DNA of 26,654 nt from positions 1 to 26,654 of the forward strand of contig JAFPXU010000025.1 in NCBI GenBank assembly GCA_017394605.1, read 5' to 3'. Shown here one piece after another: positions 1 through 7,208 of this stretch; positions within the stretch are counted from its first letter, which is position 1, and every line of letters begins with the position of its first letter. The notes below the pieces were generated by a model that searched no databases, had not been told where the DNA came from, and saw only the letters and a program-made list of their open reading frames with translations. The position numbers were made by a program, and so were the translations under genes. The stretch comes from Clostridia bacterium (lineage in GTDB: Bacteria; Bacillota_A; Clostridia; Christensenellales; CAG-138).

Positions 1-9
1 GATTCATAT

Positions 10-91
10 GAGCATTGTCATCCTCTCTTTGAGTTTTTGTGTGGTAACTTAACTTTACTTGAGAGCGAAGCACAATGCTCCTTCTTTTTTA
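10..91 (+). other. Possible structured RNA or large-loop terminator
   Basis: GAGCATTGT (10-18) is perfectly complementary to ACAATGCTC (72-80), and an inner pair CTCTC (23-27) with GAGAG (61-65) could extend the stem. The 3' arm is followed by a pyrimidine and U-rich tract (80-90). This could be the closing stem and terminator of a small RNA, or the tail of an upstream transcript. No known RNA family was recognised. No protein-coding gene is visible in 1-225. Confidence 0.3.
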
Positions 92-154
92 TGAATTATC
101 TATTAACCTTTTTTTCTTACCCCAATCTTTAATATAGAACCAATTTTATATATG

Positions 155-181
155 CCGCCGGTTTATTCCGGCGGTTTTTTG
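155..181 (+). terminator. Intrinsic terminator upstream of the LysR gene
   Basis: A perfect 7-bp G+C stem, CCGCCGG (155-161) and CCGGCGG (168-174), with a 6-nt loop is followed directly by six T and then GTTTT. It would end a plus-strand transcript coming from outside the window or from the structure at 10-91. Confidence 0.85.
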
Positions 182-210
182 TTTTCAATCGATTGACAAT
201 TTGTTAGAAT
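182..210 (+). promoter_or_regulatory. Candidate extended -10 promoter for the LysR gene
   Basis: TTTTCA (182-187), a 17-bp spacer and TAGAAT (205-210), preceded by TG at 202-203 (extended -10), lie between the terminator and the LysR start. It would give a leader of roughly 25 nt. Confidence 0.5.
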
Positions 211-240
211 AATATCAAAAATGTTATGGAGCGCGTGATT

Positions 241-1110
241 ATGAACGACCGTCAGATCGAATGTTTCCTTGAGGCAGCACGCCAACTGAATTTCACGCGT
301 GCCGCTGAGATTCTAACGCTTCCGCAGCCTGCCGTCAGCCGTTATATCTCCTCGCTGGAAGCCGAACTTCAGACCAAACTGTTCGAGCGTGAAAGCAACC
401 GTAAAATCGTTCTGACGACGGCAGGAAAGGCGTATTTCAACCTGTTTCAGAGAACGGCGTCGGAACTGGTTCACACACGCAGCAGACTCTGCGTTAACCC
501 TGAGATCCTTCGCCTGGGAATCAATCATAGCTGGACCACATCAGACTACCTGCCGAAGGTTGTCAGGTACTGTAGACAAAAAAACCCGAAGTTTCAAATT
601 GAATATGAGTGTCAGCCGTTTCATATGCTTACGTCCTCGCTTCGTTCAAGAAAGTTGGACGCTGTTATCGCTTTTGAAAGCTATATGACGCATTCTCTCG
701 AATTCGAGACGGAACACTTCACTTCGATTCAGCGAACGATTCTGTATTCCAAGAATCTTCCGGGTTATGAACAGATTACAAATCCATCTGATTTTTATCC
801 GTTTGATTTTCTCATTTCGGATGATCCGCTGATTCGACATCTGGTGCAGGAGAACGAGGGGGTATTCCGTTCGTTTCATTTTATTCCGAGGATCCGAACC
901 CTTGCCAATCAGGGAACGGTCCTTTCCTACGTGGAAAACGGACTTGGCGTAGCGCTGCAGGATGAATGGTGCTATATCCTTCATCATCCGCGAATGCTGC
1001 ATATGAATATAGATGAGTATCTGCCTGTCGCGCTCGCATGGAGGAGGGGCGCTCCTCCTGCTGTCGAACTGTTCCGCGAAGGATTGCTGCATGTATTTCA
1101 AAACAATTAA
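241..1110 (+). CDS. LysR-family transcriptional regulator
   Basis: A 289-residue protein with the usual LysR layout. The N-terminal winged helix-turn-helix (about residues 1-60) shows the family pattern FLEAARQLNFTRAAEIL, then QPAVSRYISSLEAEL and LFER. A periplasmic-binding-protein-like effector domain follows (about 85-285). The start at 241 is chosen over an in-frame ATG at 226 because GGAG (228-231) sits 9 nt upstream of it, and the protein then begins in the family's usual way (MNDRQIECFL). Family members bind DNA as tetramers and respond to a small-molecule inducer. It converges on ygfK rather than diverging from a target gene, so its regulon cannot be read from position. The ssnA-ygfK genes are a reasonable but unproven guess. 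Confidence 0.88.
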   Translation: MNDRQIECFLEAARQLNFTRAAEILTLPQPAVSRYISSLEAELQTKLFERESNRKIVLTTAGKAYFNLFQRTASELVHTRSRLCVNPEILRLGINHSWTTSDYLPKVVRYCRQKNPKFQIEYECQPFHMLTSSLRSRKLDAVIAFESYMTHSLEFETEHFTSIQRTILYSKNLPGYEQITNPSDFYPFDFLISDDPLIRHLVQENEGVFRSFHFIPRIRTLANQGTVLSYVENGLGVALQDEWCYILHHPRMLHMNIDEYLPVALAWRRGAPPAVELFREGLLHVFQNN

Positions 1111-1130
1111 TTGATCGACAGATAACAAAG

Positions 1131-1176
1131 CGGAGCAGTCCGGCGGACTGCTCCGAATTTCATTTATGAGTTTTTG
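1131..1176. terminator. Terminator-like hairpin between convergent LysR gene and ygfK
   Basis: An 11-bp perfect stem, CGGAGCAGTCC (1131-1141) and GGACTGCTCCG (1145-1155), with a 3-nt loop. On the plus strand it is followed by AATTTCATTTATGAGTTTTT. On the minus strand it is followed by a shorter U-rich stretch (CTTTGTTATC). It probably ends both converging transcripts, though neither U-tract is ideal. Confidence 0.6.
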
Positions 1177-1218
1177 AGTTGCGCCATACGTACGGCGCAT
1201 GTCTGAGTTTATTCAAAA

Positions 1219-4209
1219 TCAGGCAAGGAGATAGCTGTATTCGGCCAGAATCGTGAACAGGATTTTTTCGATATCCGTATCGAGATCCGAAACCTGTTCG
1301 AGATCGATCTCACAAACTTTTCCGTCCACCCTGAGCTTGAACTTTTTGTCCGAGATATGGAAGAACCCTGGATTGTCGCTTTCGTCAAACTCGGCTTCCG
1401 TCGAGAACAGCGTCAGTTTCTCCTTATAGGGTTTACTGTCATACGGACAGAAGATATAGCAGTTTCCGCATTCGTTGCACATTCTGTCAACATGAATAAT
1501 CTGCGGCATGCGGAGTCCCTTAACATCCAGAGCGATATTGGCGCGGTTCGGGCAGACCTGCACGCAGCACTCGCAGACGGAGGAGCAGGCAAGGCAGCGT
1601 TCGGATTCTCTGTAGCCGCTGTCGAAAGGACGAAGAATACCCTGTTTTTTAAGGCAATCTTCAGGCGAGGGTTCCGCGTCTGACGGGATTCTGTACGCGT
1701 ATTGTCCGATGATCGCGTCCGTAACGGTCCGCGCGTCTGCAATCGCCTCAACGATTGTCGCGGGACCGCGGTTTGCGTCACCGATCACAAATACGCTGTC
1801 CATGGATGTCTGAAGCAGGTCATCCACGGCGACGCGCCCTTTGGGTGTCAGATCGATGTCCTGCTCACGGAAATATCCGTCGTCGACAAGATTTCCTGTC
1901 GCGGAGATGAGGGAGGAGCAGGGGAGCTCCACCGTTTTTCCGGTCTTGACCGGCGAACGCCTTCCGGATGCGTCCGGATCGCCGAGACGCATTTCATCGC
2001 ACACGAGCATGCCGTTTTCAAGAGATTTAGGAGCGAGAAGTTCGGAAAATTCAACGCCGTCCTCGAGTGCAAGAGCAAGTTCCTCTTCGTCGGCTGGCAT
2101 ATATCTCCGCGTTCTGCGGTAGACAAGGCGGACATGTTTCACGCCCGGAACGCGCAGCGCGGTCCTAGCGGCGTCCATAGCTGTATTACCGCCTCCGATG
2201 ACAGCGATATCCTCGCCGAGAGACGGAAGCGTGTTGTTCTTGAACTGTTCCAGGAAATCGAGAACGTTGATCGCGGTTCCTTTCTCAAGTCTGAGATCTC
2301 CGCGTTTCCATGCGCCCGTTGCGTAGATAACAGCTGTATATCCCTGTTTCTTCAGTTCCTTCAGACTCGGGGCCTCTTTTCCGGTTCGGATATCGACACC
2401 CATGGCACGGATGATCTCCGCGTCTTTATCGATCGACTCGTCCGAAATACGGAAAGGCGGGATCACATAGCGGACGATGCCTCCGAGTTTTTCCCTGCGC
2501 TCAAAGAGCGTTACGGACGCTCCTTCACGGCCAAGGAAATATGCCGCAGCCATTCCCGCGGGACCGCCGCCGATCACGGCAGCTTTGATCTCCCTGTTCT
2601 GCGGAACGGCGGGTTTGAGTTCATTAATGACTTCCTCAAATCCGTTTTTCGCCGCGACAAGTTTCGCGTCGCGGATATGCACGCTTTCTTCGTAGAAGTT
2701 TCTCGTGCACTTGTCCATGCAGTGATGGCTGCAGATCGTACCGGTCATGAAAGGAAGCGGATTCTTCTGCAGGATCAGCTCAAGCGCCTCTTTATACTTG
2801 CCTTTGCCGACAAGTTCCACATATTCCGGAATGTCCTGATGGATCGGGCATCCGTGCGTGCATGGAGCCGTAAAGCATGTCGTCAGCGGGACCTTGGTCG
2901 GAATCTTCCTGTTCGGAAGCGGTTTGATCGCTTTTTTATTGCGCGAATCCGTCTTGCTTCTGGTCGCGAGATACTCGACTTTGCCGACGGATACGCCGTC
3001 GAACTCCTGGTACTCGGCTTTCAGAAGCTTGTTGGCCATCTGTTCGAGACGCTGGTAACCGCCGGGCTTCAGAAGAGTGGTGGCAAGCGTGATAGGCCAA
3101 ATACCGGATTTGAACAGCTGCGCGATATTGTTGACATCGATGCCGCCGGAGAAGGAGAGGCGGAGAGTTCCGGCGAATTCCGCGCTGATCCGTTTCGCCA
3201 TTTCGATCGTGAGAGGGTAGAGGGAACGGCCGCTCATGTACATCTCGCTGCTCGGCAGCTCGTTTCTCGTAACATCAACAGGGAATGTGTTGGAGAGCTT
3301 GAGTCCGAATGTCACGCCGTTTTCCGCAGCCTTAGCGAAAAGACGTCTGAACATCGGTACGGCGTCTTTGTACTGCAGATCCTCGTTGAAATGATGTTCG
3401 TCGAATACGATATAGTCGAATCCGAGATCATCCAGGATCTTTCTGGCGGTCTTGTAGCCGAGGATGGTCGGATTGCATTTCACAAAGGTGTGGAGTTTCT
3501 TGGTTTCGATCAGATAGGAAGCGATGCGTTCGATCTCGGTCGGCGGGCATCCGTGAAGCGTGGAGAGCGTGATGGATCGGCAAATATGAGGATTGATACA
3601 TTCGAGATAAGCGTCATCCACATGGGAGAAACGGGAAGCATTGGCTTTCGCCCATTCCATGCATGTTTTCCAGGCAGGCGAATTGGAGGCGTCTTTCAGG
3701 CCTTCGATGAAATTGTCGATTTTCGGGCTTGTGATGCCGGCATAATCGTATCCTACGCTCATGTTGAAGATGAACCCGTCCGGATCGCCGATATCCCATT
3801 CTTTCGAGAGAAGTTTGATCGCGAACCATGCTTTGACATACTCCCAGAACGCATCTTCGACCGTCAGTTCCGTGGACCATTCGCAGTTGTAGCATTCATC
3901 CCCTGCCGTGATGCACGGTTTCGGAACACATTTGGAAAGCTCTTCGCCGTCCATGATCTGGACGGTCTTCAGTTCGAAGAACCGCGCGCCGGCATAATAG
4001 GCGGCAATGATGTTTTGAGCGAGCTGGGTATGCGGACCTGCGGCGGGGCCGAAGGGAGTGTCGAGCTTCTCTCCGAAAATGGAAAGCTGTTTCCCTTTTA
4101 CAGCCTGAAAGTGACGGCGCACGCCGAATACGGAACCGTGTTCCGCACGCTCGGTCAGAATCCAATCCATCAGAGCCGGAAACGGAATCGGAGTCATTTT
4201 GTCAGACAT
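1219..4209 (-). CDS. ygfK: YgfK-type flavin / iron-sulfur oxidoreductase
   Basis: A 996-residue multidomain protein, close to the family's usual length. The N-terminal part (about 1-430) resembles a dihydroorotate-dehydrogenase-like barrel (DTPFGPAAGPHTQLAQN). A glutamate-synthase-small-subunit-like module follows: cysteine clusters near residues 440-500 (CFTAPCTHGCP, CSHHCMDKC), an FAD motif near 547 (GGGPAGMAAAYFLG) and an NAD(P)H motif near 670 (GGGNTAMDAAR). The C terminus (about 870-925) has two ferredoxin-type [4Fe-4S] motifs (CLACSSVCECCVQVCP, CNECGNCYIFCPY). The start at 4209 is preceded by AGGAGGA 7 nt upstream. A start 21 nt further up would translate the ribosome site itself. The family is called putative selenate reductase subunit YgfK and is linked to selenium-dependent hydroxylases and anaerobic purine/urate catabolism. 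The exact reaction is unsettled. Its family partner ssnA lies immediately upstream. Confidence 0.92.
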   Translation of the reverse strand: MSDKMTPIPFPALMDWILTERAEHGSVFGVRRHFQAVKGKQLSIFGEKLDTPFGPAAGPHTQLAQNIIAAYYAGARFFELKTVQIMDGEELSKCVPKPCITAGDECYNCEWSTELTVEDAFWEYVKAWFAIKLLSKEWDIGDPDGFIFNMSVGYDYAGITSPKIDNFIEGLKDASNSPAWKTCMEWAKANASRFSHVDDAYLECINPHICRSITLSTLHGCPPTEIERIASYLIETKKLHTFVKCNPTILGYKTARKILDDLGFDYIVFDEHHFNEDLQYKDAVPMFRRLFAKAAENGVTFGLKLSNTFPVDVTRNELPSSEMYMSGRSLYPLTIEMAKRISAEFAGTLRLSFSGGIDVNNIAQLFKSGIWPITLATTLLKPGGYQRLEQMANKLLKAEYQEFDGVSVGKVEYLATRSKTDSRNKKAIKPLPNRKIPTKVPLTTCFTAPCTHGCPIHQDIPEYVELVGKGKYKEALELILQKNPLPFMTGTICSHHCMDKCTRNFYEESVHIRDAKLVAAKNGFEEVINELKPAVPQNREIKAAVIGGGPAGMAAAYFLGREGASVTLFERREKLGGIVRYVIPPFRISDESIDKDAEIIRAMGVDIRTGKEAPSLKELKKQGYTAVIYATGAWKRGDLRLEKGTAINVLDFLEQFKNNTLPSLGEDIAVIGGGNTAMDAARTALRVPGVKHVRLVYRRTRRYMPADEEELALALEDGVEFSELLAPKSLENGMLVCDEMRLGDPDASGRRSPVKTGKTVELPCSSLISATGNLVDDGYFREQDIDLTPKGRVAVDDLLQTSMDSVFVIGDANRGPATIVEAIADARTVTDAIIGQYAYRIPSDAEPSPEDCLKKQGILRPFDSGYRESERCLACSSVCECCVQVCPNRANIALDVKGLRMPQIIHVDRMCNECGNCYIFCPYDSKPYKEKLTLFSTEAEFDESDNPGFFHISDKKFKLRVDGKVCEIDLEQVSDLDTDIEKILFTILAEYSYLLA

Positions 4210-4233
4210 ATAGTTCCTCCTGCTTTTCAAAGA

Positions 4234-4263
4234 ATAATATGGGTATTCATATCAAACATTCAA
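4234..4263 (-). promoter_or_regulatory. Promoter for ygfK
   Basis: On the minus strand, TTGAAT (complement of 4258-4263), an 18-bp spacer and TATTAT (complement of 4234-4239). The -35 box overlaps the U-tract of the ssnA terminator, so ygfK can be transcribed alone. Confidence 0.6.
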
Positions 4264-4290
4264 AAAAGCTGCCGCGAAAACACGGCAGCT
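4262..4290 (-). terminator. Intrinsic terminator after ssnA
   Basis: On the minus strand, an 8-bp stem AGCTGCCG/CGGCAGCT (arms 4283-4290 and 4267-4274) with an 8-nt loop is followed by six T (complement of 4262-4267). It begins 6 nt after the ssnA stop codon. Confidence 0.85.
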
Positions 4291-4295
4291 GTTGA

Positions 4296-5621
4296 TCAGC
4301 CATTAATGGACTTCCACAGGCGGGATGCGCTCTCACGGCATTCCTTCATTAGGGCAGCTTCGTCGCAGACAAGGACTTTTCTGTCCTTCATCAGGACCTT
4401 GCCGTTGCAGATCGTCGTTACGACGCTCTTTCCGTTCATGCCGAAGAGGATATGACCGTTCACGTTGGAGGCGTCCATCGGTGTCAGCGGATCATAGTCG
4501 GTCACGATCACATCGGCGTATGCGCCGGGACGGATGACGCCGAGAGGCTGTTTGAAATAGCGGGCAGTGATCATCCGGTTGTTGTCAAAAAGCATGGTCG
4601 GGATTTCGCTCCAGGCAACGGTCGGATCGCACAGATGATGCTTATGGATGATGTTTCCGACCTTATAGCTTTCCAGCATGTCGTTCGTATAGCCGTCCGT
4701 GCCGAGACCGACAAGAACGCCTTCCTTGATCATATGGATGACGGGACCGCAGCCGACCGCGTTGCCCATGTTCGATTCGGGGTTATGAATGACCATGGAA
4801 TTGGTATCGCGGAGGAGTTCCATCTCAGCCTTGTTGATATGCACGCAGTGAACGGCAAGAGTATGGCTGCCGAGGACACCGTTATCATAAAACCTTTCAA
4901 TAATGCGCTTGCCGTATTTATCGAGAGAATCCTGAAGGTCTTTCGGCCCTTCGGCGCAGTGGACGTGATATCCAGCTCCGTGACGGTGCGCTTCGCAAAG
5001 TTTCAGGGTATCGTCGGAGACTGTAAAGGAAGCGTGAAGGCCCATCAGACCTTTCAGCATATCGGTGTCGTCTTTCTGCGCACGGAGGATGAAGCGTTCG
5101 TTCTCCTCGATGCTCTCCATTTTTTTCTTTTCGCCGTCACGGTCGGAAACCTCGTAGCAGAGGCAGGACCTGACGCCGAGATTCACGGAAGCTTCGGCGA
5201 GATCGTCCAGACTTCCGGGGATATCATAATAGCTGGCATGATGGTCGAACACGGTCGTAACGCCGTTCTTGATGCAGTCCACAAACACAGCGTAAGCGGA
5301 AAGCTTGTTGTTCTCATGCGTAAGCTTCCTGTCGATCGTCCACCACTGGCCTTCCAGAATATCCATGAAATCCTTCGGCTGATAGCCCTTAATGGAAAGA
5401 CCGCGCGCGAAGGCACTGTAAATATGGTTATGCATGTTGATCAGTCCGGGCATGATGACGCAGCGTTTCGCGTCGATGAAATCAGCATCCGGGTATTTTG
5501 CCTTCATCTCGGAAGTCGTGCCGACGTCCTTGATCAGTTTTCCGTCAATGACAACAGCGCCGTCATCATAGAATTTACCGTCGTCCCGCGTGATCAGACG
5601 GCCGTTACCGATAAGCATCAT
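4296..5621 (-). CDS. ssnA: SsnA-type aminohydrolase (metal-dependent amidohydrolase)
   Basis: A 441-residue protein of the amidohydrolase superfamily, matching SsnA in length and in its association with ygfK. Visible metal and catalytic residues are the HxH of MHNHIYSAFARG (H64, H66), H221 and E224 (VHCAEG), H258 (LAVHCVH) and D309 (GLGTDGYTND). The family deaminates or hydrolyses cyclic nitrogen compounds. SsnA is genetically tied to anaerobic purine/urate breakdown, but its substrate is not established, and a cytosine- or guanine-deaminase-like activity is possible. Two adjacent ATGs (5621, 5618) could start it, with GGGG about 12 nt upstream. It is the first gene of the minus-strand pair, is followed by its own terminator, and diverges from the threonine-synthase-like gene. 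Confidence 0.92.
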   Translation of the reverse strand: MMLIGNGRLITRDDGKFYDDGAVVIDGKLIKDVGTTSEMKAKYPDADFIDAKRCVIMPGLINMHNHIYSAFARGLSIKGYQPKDFMDILEGQWWTIDRKLTHENNKLSAYAVFVDCIKNGVTTVFDHHASYYDIPGSLDDLAEASVNLGVRSCLCYEVSDRDGEKKKMESIEENERFILRAQKDDTDMLKGLMGLHASFTVSDDTLKLCEAHRHGAGYHVHCAEGPKDLQDSLDKYGKRIIERFYDNGVLGSHTLAVHCVHINKAEMELLRDTNSMVIHNPESNMGNAVGCGPVIHMIKEGVLVGLGTDGYTNDMLESYKVGNIIHKHHLCDPTVAWSEIPTMLFDNNRMITARYFKQPLGVIRPGAYADVIVTDYDPLTPMDASNVNGHILFGMNGKSVVTTICNGKVLMKDRKVLVCDEAALMKECRESASRLWKSING

Positions 5622-5655
5622 ATTGAACTCAATCCCCTTTCCTAAATCTCTTTAC

Positions 5656-5685
5656 ATTATACTCGTAATAAGCCATGATTTTCAA
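5656..5685 (-). promoter_or_regulatory. Promoter for ssnA
   Basis: On the minus strand, TTGAAA (complement of 5680-5685), an 18-bp spacer and a consensus TATAAT (complement of 5656-5661), about 35 nt upstream of the start codon. Confidence 0.7.
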
Positions 5686-5780
5686 CCGTCAACGGATATG
5701 CTCAGAGGTTACGGAATCATCCGTTCCGCCTTTGCCGGACAGGGCAAGACAAGGCAGGCAGAAGAAGGAAAATTCACTGT

Positions 5781-5798
5781 ACAAAGAATTTTCTTTGT
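5781..5798. promoter_or_regulatory. Palindrome, candidate operator
   Basis: ACAAAGAA (5781-5788) and TTCTTTGT (5791-5798) form a perfect inverted repeat around a TT centre. It lies between the divergent ssnA and threonine-synthase-like genes, about 45 bp before the latter's start. It could be a regulator site. It has no U-tract and only a 2-nt centre, so it is not a good terminator. Confidence 0.45.
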
Positions 5799-5842
5799 TC
5801 TAAAATTAGTTTATTAAATCTAATATTGCGGGGTAAATGCCA

Positions 5843-7081
5843 ATGAGAAGAGTAGTCGGTTATCGCTGTACGATCTGCGGAAAGGAATTTCCTTTCGGGC
5901 CTGAACTGATGACCTGTCCTTCATGCGGTGAAAAAGGTATTCTCGACATTCTGTACGATTACGATGAGATCCGCAAAACTCTGACGAAAGAAAAACTGAA
6001 GAATTGCACGGACAACAGCATGTGGCGCTACAGAGATCTCATGCCTGTGGCGGACGATACGGACGTAAGCAGATTTCTCCGCATCGGGTGGACGCCTCTC
6101 TACGAGTCAGCGTCCCTGCGCGACGAGCTCGGAATCAAAAAGCTGTATGTGAAAGACGACGGTCTCAATCCGACCGCTTCCCTGAAAGACCGAGCATCCG
6201 GCGTTGCGGTCGCAAAAGCGATTGAGCTCGGATATGACACGATTGCCTGCTCCAGTACTGGAAACGCCGCCTCTTCCTGCGCGGGAAGCGCCGCAAGGAT
6301 GGGTCTGAAAGCCGTTATTTTCGTCCCTGAACGCGCTCCGGAAGGAAAGGTCGCGCAACTTATGATCTTCGGTGCGAAAGTCGTTTCCGTACACGGCGAT
6401 TACAAGGCGACATTCGATCTTTCCAAAGCAGCGATCGCGAAATACGGCTGGTACAACCGCAATGCCGGAATCAATCCTGTTATGACGGAAGGCAAGAAGA
6501 CCGTGGCGCTCGAAATAGCGGAACAGCTGAACTTTGAGCCGACCGACTGGGTGGCGTGTTCGGTCGGTGACGGCTGCACGATCGGCGGCGTATACAATGG
6601 TTTTTATGATCTGTATAAACTCGGTCTGATCGACCGCATACCGAAGATCCTCGGCGTTCAATCCACCGGCTGCTGCCCGTTTGTCGACGCGGCGAACGAG
6701 GGCAGAGACCCCGTTCCCACGGAAGAGAACACGATTGCCGATTCGATTGCGGTAGGCGTTCCGAGAAATCCGAGAAAAGCGCTTCGCGCGGTACGTGACA
6801 GCAAGGGCGCATGGATCGCCGTAACGGATGAACAGATCCTCGATACGATGCGCGTTCTCGGGAGGCATGAGGGCGTATTCGGCGAACCTGCCGGCGTAAC
6901 TGCAACCGCAGGCGTAAGGGAAGCCGTCGCACGCGGAATCATAAAACCGAACGAAACCGTAACGGCTATTTCAACCGGCAGCGGGCTGAAGGACGTCAGA
7001 AACGCTCTGAAAGCTGCCGGCAAGCCGAAATTGTGCGAGCCGGATCTTGACGCGCTCGAAGCGAGCGGCATCCTCGGGTGA
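5843..7081 (+). CDS. thrC: Threonine-synthase-family PLP enzyme with N-terminal zinc ribbon
   Basis: A 412-residue fold-type II PLP enzyme of the threonine synthase family (COG0498 type). The N terminus has two CxxC pairs (C9/C12, C25/C28) forming a zinc-ribbon-like module. The PLP lysine is K115 in NPTASLKDRA. A phosphate-binding Gly/Ser-rich stretch (SSTGNAASSCAGSA) and a C-terminal STGSGLKD follow, as expected. The start at 5843 has GGGG (5830-5833) 9 nt upstream. An ATG at 5837 would leave only 3 nt. Threonine synthase turns O-phosphohomoserine into threonine, but no homoserine genes lie nearby. Because it is divergent from ssnA and next to a nucleoside-type transporter, it might instead act on an amino-acid intermediate of N-heterocycle breakdown, like the PLP lyase YgeX in related clusters. 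That is inference. Confidence 0.8.
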   Translation: MRRVVGYRCTICGKEFPFGPELMTCPSCGEKGILDILYDYDEIRKTLTKEKLKNCTDNSMWRYRDLMPVADDTDVSRFLRIGWTPLYESASLRDELGIKKLYVKDDGLNPTASLKDRASGVAVAKAIELGYDTIACSSTGNAASSCAGSAARMGLKAVIFVPERAPEGKVAQLMIFGAKVVSVHGDYKATFDLSKAAIAKYGWYNRNAGINPVMTEGKKTVALEIAEQLNFEPTDWVACSVGDGCTIGGVYNGFYDLYKLGLIDRIPKILGVQSTGCCPFVDAANEGRDPVPTEENTIADSIAVGVPRNPRKALRAVRDSKGAWIAVTDEQILDTMRVLGRHEGVFGEPAGVTATAGVREAVARGIIKPNETVTAISTGSGLKDVRNALKAAGKPKLCEPDLDALEASGILG

Positions 7082-7103
7082 TCGGTGGCGATTAGCGCAA
7101 ATC

Positions 7104-7133
7104 TTGACAAGATGTTTTTGAACTGACTATAAT
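7104..7133 (+). promoter_or_regulatory. Strong promoter for the BMP lipoprotein gene
   Basis: Both boxes match consensus: TTGACA (7104-7109) and TATAAT (7128-7133) with an 18-bp spacer. The predicted leader is about 70 nt and contains a hairpin at 7151-7188. Confidence 0.85.
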
Positions 7134-7150
7134 TTTCTATTATGGAACAG

Positions 7151-7188
7151 GTTGTTTCGCTCTCCTTCGAAAGCGAAAAAATAACAAC
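7151..7188 (+). promoter_or_regulatory. Leader stem-loop before the lipoprotein ribosome site
   Basis: TTTCGCT (7155-7161) pairs with AGCGAAA (7172-7178), and GTTG (7151-7154) pairs with CAAC (7185-7188) across an A-rich bulge. The ribosome site AAGGAGGA (7197-7204) stays free downstream. There is no U-tract, so this is more likely a 5' stabilising hairpin than a terminator. Confidence 0.4.
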
Positions 7189-7208
7189 AATGATGCAAGG
7201 AGGATATC

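Noticed and set aside
1180..1199. Hairpin TGCGCC/GGCGCA just beyond the ygfK stop.
   Set aside because: The stem is short and no U-tract follows on either strand. The hairpin at 1131-1155 is a better terminator.
1219..5621. Possible selenocysteine codons in ygfK or ssnA, suggested by the families' link to selenium.
   Set aside because: Both genes run without in-frame TGA before their natural ends and reach the normal family length.
1702..5645. Very long open frames on the plus strand opposite ygfK and ssnA (917 and 397 codons).
   Set aside because: They are mirror frames of strongly biased codons in two well-recognised genes. They have no ribosome sites or family resemblance, and their translations are rich in Arg, Phe and Asp as expected for antisense reading.
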